From contig CACFKZ010000003.1 of the NCBI GenBank assembly GCA_902566945.1, forward strand, positions 1 to 64,000: a stretch of 64,000 bases of DNA, in the 5' to 3' direction. Source of the stretch: an uncultured Pelagibacteraceae bacterium. GTDB lineage: Bacteria; Pseudomonadota; Alphaproteobacteria; Pelagibacterales; Pelagibacteraceae. The position numbers were made by a program, and so were the translations under genes. Below, piece by piece: positions 58,862 through 64,000 of the stretch (the stretch's first letter is position 1; every line of letters begins with the position of its first letter). The notes below the pieces were generated by a model. It was not told the origin of the DNA. It saw nothing but the letters and a program-made list of their open reading frames with translations, and ran no database searches.

Positions 58862-59780
58862 TTGATGTTGACTCAGCTTTTACCTCTTTTTCTGATTTTT
58901 TGAGAAGCACTCTTATTAGACTTGTAATTCTCTCTCTAATTTCAATTCTTGATTCAAAAACACCATCAATCATACCTAACTCTTGTAAACTTGATGAAAC
59001 ACCGAAGTTTTCAGGTAGTGCTTGTCCTTTATTAACTGATGCTGAAACTCTTTTTCCAGCAAAAAGCTGCGACTGGTTACCGGGATTGGTAGAAAATAAA
59101 AAATCATTACTGTATGTGTTGCAAAATGTACCGCCAGTAATTTTAGCTTCCAAAATTCCGATTGTGACGATGCCTGCTTTTCTTAATTCTCTCATTGCAA
59201 ACATCTGTTTTGGCATGGAACTGAGCCCGTGTATATTAGTCGCGACGGACATACCGCCGCTTTGATATATTGAGATTACTCCGTCAACTTTTTCTTCTAA
59301 CGCTTTTTGTATACCACTTAAGAGTTGCTCATTTTCTCGGGGCGTCATAGCGGATCCGCCGAAGGCAAAATTGTAACCAAAAGCAACTATATTTAATCCA
59401 TTAACTTTCCCTAACCCTGCTAGGATCGCTGAGTCTTGATTAGTTTTTTTAACATTGGCATTATATTTATCTATATATTTTGTTTCACCAATTTTAAAAT
59501 TTAAAGGGTCTGGGTCAGCAGGAGGGCAAGGTATTCTTTCCCACTCTCCATCATCAAATAAAAGTTCTGTAAATAAAATTTTTGGATCAAGATCAAAGTG
59601 ATGACTGCATTCACAGACATTAAAATTTTTTTTAAGATCATCTCTCAATTTCATTTTATTGCAACCAGGGCAATTAATCCAAGCACTACTCGCTTGATCT
59701 GCCTTTGAAGGTCTGTCTCGTTTAAAGGTTTGTTTTACTTTTTCTACAAATTTAGTTTTAACTTTTAAGATCCAATTCAT
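58824..59780 (-). CDS. accD: Acetyl-CoA carboxylase carboxyltransferase subunit beta (divergent)
   Basis: N-terminal Zn ribbon CPGCNKMKLRDDLKKNFNVCECSHHFDL; FAFGGSAM; ITGGT; gene order. Confidence 0.87.
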   Translation of the reverse strand: MNWILKVKTKFVEKVKQTFKRDRPSKADQASSAWINCPGCNKMKLRDDLKKNFNVCECSHHFDLDPKILFTELLFDDGEWERIPCPPADPDPLNFKIGETKYIDKYNANVKKTNQDSAILAGLGKVNGLNIVAFGYNFAFGGSAMTPRENEQLLSGIQKALEEKVDGVISIYQSGGMSVATNIHGLSSMPKQMFAMRELRKAGIVTIGILEAKITGGTFCNTYSNDFLFSTNPGNQSQLFAGKRVSASVNKGQALPENFGVSSSLQELGMIDGVFESRIEIRERITSLIRVLLKKSEKEVKAESTSNVKVDIPASNAS

Positions 59781-60601
59781 TTCTTGATTCCTCTTGATAG
59801 TTTCTTAACATAAGATGAGACAAATGTGGCTAATTTTTTACCTTTTAACCTTTTTTTATGTCCCTCAGCTACTTTATTTACTATAGATGAGCCACAAATT
59901 ACTCCATCAGCATATTTAGAGACTTGCTTTACTTGAGAAGGTGTCTTTACACCAAAGCCAACTGCTACAGGTATTTCTTTAGAATAATTTCTAACTCTTT
60001 TTACCATTTTTTTAACATTATCTATGTTTACGTTTTTGGAGCCAGTCAATCCAAAATATGATGTAATGTACAACCAAGAATCACGGCAATTTTTTATACT
60101 TAGCTTAATAAATTCATCATCGTTTGTAGGGCTAATAATTTTAATATAACCAATTTTCTTTTTTGAAAGACCGTTTATTAAAATTTTTTCCTCTGGTGAG
60201 TTTAGATTGCTATCTACTATAATGACACCATCAATTCCCACAAAATTGCATTGATTAATAAATTTTTTTAATCCGAATATCTTTACCGGATTTAAATATG
60301 TCATAATCACAAAACAAGTATTTGTCTTAGTTTCTCTTTTAACTTCTCTTATGAGTTTAAAAGTTTTGTTCATATTCATACCAGAATTTATAGCCCGATC
60401 ATTTGCTTCCATAATAATTGGAGAGTCACTTGTGCTAGTGTTAAAACTTATCCCCGCTTCAATTATCTGACAAGATTTTGTCATTTCTTTTATAATTTCT
60501 TTGGATGATTTGTAATTGGGATCACCGCTTGTTACAAATCCTATGAATATTTTTTTTTTATTTTTTTTGGCTTCTTTGAAAAGATTGTTAAGTTTACTCA
60601 T
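59777..60601 (-). CDS. trpA: Tryptophan synthase alpha chain (divergent)
   Basis: FVTSGDP, IEAGISF, NFVGIDGVIIVD, FGLTGSK, VAVGFGVKTPSQV. Confidence 0.88.
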   Translation of the reverse strand: MSKLNNLFKEAKKNKKKIFIGFVTSGDPNYKSSKEIIKEMTKSCQIIEAGISFNTSTSDSPIIMEANDRAINSGMNMNKTFKLIREVKRETKTNTCFVIMTYLNPVKIFGLKKFINQCNFVGIDGVIIVDSNLNSPEEKILINGLSKKKIGYIKIISPTNDDEFIKLSIKNCRDSWLYITSYFGLTGSKNVNIDNVKKMVKRVRNYSKEIPVAVGFGVKTPSQVKQVSKYADGVICGSSIVNKVAEGHKKRLKGKKLATFVSSYVKKLSRGIKK

Positions 60602-61845
60602 TTATTTTTTTTCATATGTTCCATCATTTGTGCAACATTTGGTTCTCCAGCGCCACATAAGTGAATTAAATGATTTTGTTTAGGCTTTCCTATTTTTCTA
60701 ATTTCTTTGATTGCAGCATGAATCACATAACAAGCCTCGATTGCACAAATTAAACCAACTTTACGAGCCATCATCATAAAGGTTTTTTTTGCTTCTAAAT
60801 CTGTAGCAGTCAAAAATTTTATCCTTCCAACCGATTGAAGAAAAGCTACTTCAGTTCCTATAGAGCTGAAATCGAGCCCCGATGCTTCTGTAAAACTTTC
60901 TGCGATATTTTCTCCATCTAACAAAACTTTTGATTGCATACCAAGTAAAATTCCAATTTTTCCACCACCACCAATAGTTGCTCCATGTTTTCCAGTTTTC
61001 AAACCTTTGCCTGCAGATTCTACTGCATATATTTTAGTATTTTTCGTTTTAAGGTATGGATATGAGATACAAAGCATATTGGATCCACCTCCACATACAG
61101 AAAATATTGTTGAAGGATCTTTACCCACTAAATTTTTAAATTGTTTTTTTGTAATTCGACCAATGACACTGCCGAATGTTCTTACCATAAGAGGATATGG
61201 ATGCGGTCCTGCTACGCTTCCAACTACATACATTGAGTCTGGCTCGCTTTGAAATGCTCGAAGGGCAGCAGCCATAGCTGGCAACAAAGATTTTGTTGAG
61301 TCATGTACCTCAATTATATTAGCGCCATGAAGGGCAGATATATCTTTATTAATTGCTAATTTTTTAGCATCATTTGCACCAACATAAATATCTAAATCCA
61401 ATCCTAATGCAGCACAGGCAGAAGCAACGGCACGACCATTTTGGAATGCTCCAGTTTCAGTTAGAATCTTTTTAAACCCTAAATACTTTGCAAGTTTGCA
61501 ACAAGAATAAGCTGATACAGGTTTGTGACTGTGGTTTGTGTGCAAATCCGTTCTTTTAAGATAAATTTTACCAATTTTCTTTTCTCCCCCAGCTAATTTA
61601 GTCAGTTCAGGGCTAAAATGTACAGGTGTATTAACACCAATAAAAGAAAGCAGTTCTTCATTGAGCTCTCTCATAAATTTTTTATCTTTTATGGCTTTAA
61701 AAAAACCTTTCTCCACTCTTTTAAGATTTGGAACAAGCAGAGGAGAAATATATTGACCACCAAATCGCTCTTTAGTTTTTTTATTGATCCAAAAACCATC
61801 TTTTGTTGGTGGATTTATTTCTTTAAAAGGGGGAATTTTCATCAA
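60598..61845 (-). CDS. trpB: Tryptophan synthase beta chain (divergent)
   Basis: RFGGQYISPLL, KRTDLHTNHSHKPVSAY (PLP Lys), ETGAFQNG, CGGGSNML. Confidence 0.88.
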   Translation of the reverse strand: MMKIPPFKEINPPTKDGFWINKKTKERFGGQYISPLLVPNLKRVEKGFFKAIKDKKFMRELNEELLSFIGVNTPVHFSPELTKLAGGEKKIGKIYLKRTDLHTNHSHKPVSAYSCCKLAKYLGFKKILTETGAFQNGRAVASACAALGLDLDIYVGANDAKKLAINKDISALHGANIIEVHDSTKSLLPAMAAALRAFQSEPDSMYVVGSVAGPHPYPLMVRTFGSVIGRITKKQFKNLVGKDPSTIFSVCGGGSNMLCISYPYLKTKNTKIYAVESAGKGLKTGKHGATIGGGGKIGILLGMQSKVLLDGENIAESFTEASGLDFSSIGTEVAFLQSVGRIKFLTATDLEAKKTFMMMARKVGLICAIEACYVIHAAIKEIRKIGKPKQNHLIHLCGAGEPNVAQMMEHMKKNK

Positions 61846-62452
61846 TTGAGCTAATTTTTTTCATAAAATTTTGAATTTTTATATGATCTTTATGTCCTAA
61901 TTTTTTTTCTAAATTAGACGATAAATCAAAAAAGTTAACCCCTAATTTTGATATATTTTCTACATTATCTATACTAATTGAGCCCGCCAAAGCATATCGA
62001 TCTCCCTTTGGCAGTTTTGATATGAGATCTTTAGGGAATTCAATTGATTTTTCCATGCCAGGAGTATCAAATAAGATTATATCCGCGCCTGCATCTTCAT
62101 ATTTTTTATATTCATCAATATCTGCATCCGCTCTAATTTTGATCGCTTTAATTATTTTGATCCCCATTGATTTAATTTCTCTAACTCTCTCACAAGTTTC
62201 AGACCCGTGTAATTGTATATAATCAAAGTTATTTAAAACTGTTTTTTCAATAAATTTGTTATTTGGATTCACAGTGACGGCCACAAATGACGAGTCTTCT
62301 TTTTTATAGTCTTTTAATTTTTGAATATCTTTTAAATTTTTAATATTTCTTGGCGATTTTTCAAAAAAAACAAAACCTAACATAAAAACTTTTAATTTTA
62401 TGCACAACTGTACATCCTTAATTGGATTTAAACCACAAACTTTTACTTTCAT
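61823..62452 (-). CDS. trpF: Phosphoribosylanthranilate isomerase (divergent)
   Basis: MKVKVCGLN, LGFVFFEKSPRNI, YIQLHGSE, LAGSISIDNV. Confidence 0.88.
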   Translation of the reverse strand: MKVKVCGLNPIKDVQLCIKLKVFMLGFVFFEKSPRNIKNLKDIQKLKDYKKEDSSFVAVTVNPNNKFIEKTVLNNFDYIQLHGSETCERVREIKSMGIKIIKAIKIRADADIDEYKKYEDAGADIILFDTPGMEKSIEFPKDLISKLPKGDRYALAGSISIDNVENISKLGVNFFDLSSNLEKKLGHKDHIKIQNFMKKISSIDENSPF

Positions 62453-62456
62453 TTTA

Positions 62457-63122
62457 TTATTTTAACTCTTTAATTAGATTTTCAATGTTTTTTTTAATAT
62501 TTTTAGATCTAGTTAAAGAACGGCCGATTACAAGCCAATCTGATTTGACATTCCTAGCTTCCATAGATCTTTTCTGATCGTAGTTTTTTTTACCTATTTG
62601 TATCCCAGGTGTAATAATTTCTTTTTTAAAAATTTTTCTTACAATAGTTACTTCATGAGGACTTAGCACAAGTGCATCTAAATTTGCTTTTTTAGCGAGT
62701 CTAGCCTGATGAACAACTAACTTTTTTATGGTTTTATTATACCCTATAGATTTTAAATCTTCATTATTAAGAGAAGTCAAAGTTGTTACACCTACTATCC
62801 GGGTTGATTTTTTTGAGACTTTTTTTACTGCTTTTAAAGCAGCTAATCCTGAAGAGATATGGACTGTGAGATAATTTATTTTTAAATCTTTTAATGCTTT
62901 TACAGTTGAGAGCATAGTATTAACTGTATCATGAAGCTTCAGATCGATGAATATAGTCTTATTTTTTAAAGAGGAAATAAAGTTTCTGCCTTTTTTTGAA
63001 TTCATGAACTCTAATCCAAATTTATAACCTACTTTAATTTTATTAGTCTGGGTTTGTTTTATAATATTTTTTGTTTTTGCTATACTCGTAGTATCTACTG
63101 CAATGAATAACTTTTTTTTCAT
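62457..63122 (-). CDS. pyrF: Orotidine 5'-phosphate decarboxylase
   Basis: FIAVDTT, KVGYKFGLEF, FIDLKLHDTVNTM catalytic D-K-D, TPGIQIG...DQKR. Confidence 0.9.
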   Translation of the reverse strand: MKKKLFIAVDTTSIAKTKNIIKQTQTNKIKVGYKFGLEFMNSKKGRNFISSLKNKTIFIDLKLHDTVNTMLSTVKALKDLKINYLTVHISSGLAALKAVKKVSKKSTRIVGVTTLTSLNNEDLKSIGYNKTIKKLVVHQARLAKKANLDALVLSPHEVTIVRKIFKKEIITPGIQIGKKNYDQKRSMEARNVKSDWLVIGRSLTRSKNIKKNIENLIKELK

Positions 63123-63400
63123 TTGTTAATTAAGTTATTTAATTTTTTTGACGCCTTGAACCTAACTCTATCACGTTCTGGTCTAAAAATTAATTGATTA
63201 GTCTTTGGGTTTCTAAGGTTTGCATTTGCTTTTAATTTTTTACGATAAAATCTTCCAAATCCTCTTAAATGAATTTCTTGATTATTTCTAAGTGCATTAG
63301 TAAGGCTTTTTGTGAAAGTATCTAAGATAACTTCTAAATCTGATTGAGTAAACTTTTTATTTTTTTTTTTAAGGCTTTTGATTATTTCAGCTCTTGACAA
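63119..63400 (-). CDS. ihfB: IHF/HU-family DNA-binding protein (IHF beta position)
   Basis: 93 aa; EIHLRGFGRFYRKKLKANANLRNPKTNQ...RVRFKASKKL. Confidence 0.88.
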   Translation of the reverse strand: MSRAEIIKSLKKKNKKFTQSDLEVILDTFTKSLTNALRNNQEIHLRGFGRFYRKKLKANANLRNPKTNQLIFRPERDRVRFKASKKLNNLINK

Positions 63401-64000
63401 TTATTTATCTTTTTTTTTACTCTTTTTTCCTAGAGCAGTTTTAAATATTGATGCAAGTTTAGCTCCACTAGTAGAAGCTTTTTTTCCAAATTTTTCAATA
63501 AGATTTGACTGTTCATCAATCTGTGCAGCTTTTGGAGAGAGCCTTAGTATTCTTTTTTCAAAATCTAAATCCAATATTTTACAGTCGATTTTTATATCTT
63601 TCGTGTAAATATCCAGTCTTTGGTCAGCTGCCTCTATAGCTAGATCAGATTTCTTAATATTTGTGGTAATTTTCTTGTCAGGGTCTACGTAAACTTTTAA
63701 ACCAGATTTCAAAACTTCAAGAACTTTAGCTGTTATTATGTCATTAACATTCTTGTTAATTTCTTTGAAATAATTCCAAGGGTCTGGCCCTAATTTTCTT
63801 ACACTGACTTTTACTTTTGAGTCTAGAATTTCGGTAATTTTTACCTTTATAATTTGATTTTTCTTATACTTCTTTAATTCATTTATATCTTCGGAAAAAT
63901 TTAATTCTTTGTAATGTAAAAAACACACAACATTACCAAAATTTATTAATTCTCCGAAGATGCTTTTGTCAGTTATGTTTGTAATTTTGTAGTCAACCAC
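63401..64000 (-). CDS. rpsA: Ribosomal protein S1 (C-terminal part; start beyond window)
   Basis: S1-domain repeats with DPWNYF, KKSDLA...DQRLDIYTKDIKIDCKI; located upstream of ihf. Confidence 0.88.
   Translation of the reverse strand: MVDYKITNITDKSIFGELINFGNVVCFLHYKELNFSEDINELKKYKKNQIIKVKITEILDSKVKVSVRKLGPDPWNYFKEINKNVNDIITAKVLEVLKSGLKVYVDPDKKITTNIKKSDLAIEAADQRLDIYTKDIKIDCKILDLDFEKRILRLSPKAAQIDEQSNLIEKFGKKASTSGAKLASIFKTALGKKSKKKDK

Overview
An AT-rich, gene-dense alphaproteobacterial chromosome segment. By gene content and style it looks Pelagibacterales/SAR11-like or a relative, but taxonomy is inference. It runs from a 5'-truncated dnaA (dnaA-dnaN-gyrB) to a truncated rpsA. Most of the window is housekeeping: regB/regA flanking a polyamine operon (decarboxylase, DHS-like enzyme, agmatinase), polA, chvI/chvG-like two-component genes, ahcY, tsaE-amgK-murU, gpmA, an RND efflux pair, sseA, msrA, purE/purK, rlmN, and a trxA-folC-accD-trpA-trpB-trpF-pyrF-ihf-rpsA block. 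No rRNA, tRNA or CRISPR array was recognised. Two places stand out. (1) 47-57 kb encodes an ADP-ribosylglycohydrolase-like protein, a stand-alone WGR protein, a TM0106-like nuclease/helicase, and then a tight five-gene operon with its own consensus promoter and structured leader: Zn-finger protein, GHKL-ATPase fused to an HExxH zincin, ARPP-1-like protein, RmuC, exonuclease I. It lies where many alphaproteobacteria carry addAB, beside trxA-folC-accD, and is the best candidate for an undescribed DNA-repair or conflict system. (2) trxA is interrupted exactly inside its CGPC active site by a 51-nt in-frame insert with a perfect 13-bp inverted repeat and an in-frame TGA. Also notable: a ROSE-like RNA thermometer geometry upstream of hsp20, several unannotated small ORFs, a very basic coiled-coil protein, and departures from canonical motifs in RlmN, FolC, AccD and TrpA/B/F. 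All assignments were made by reading the sequence; no searches were run.
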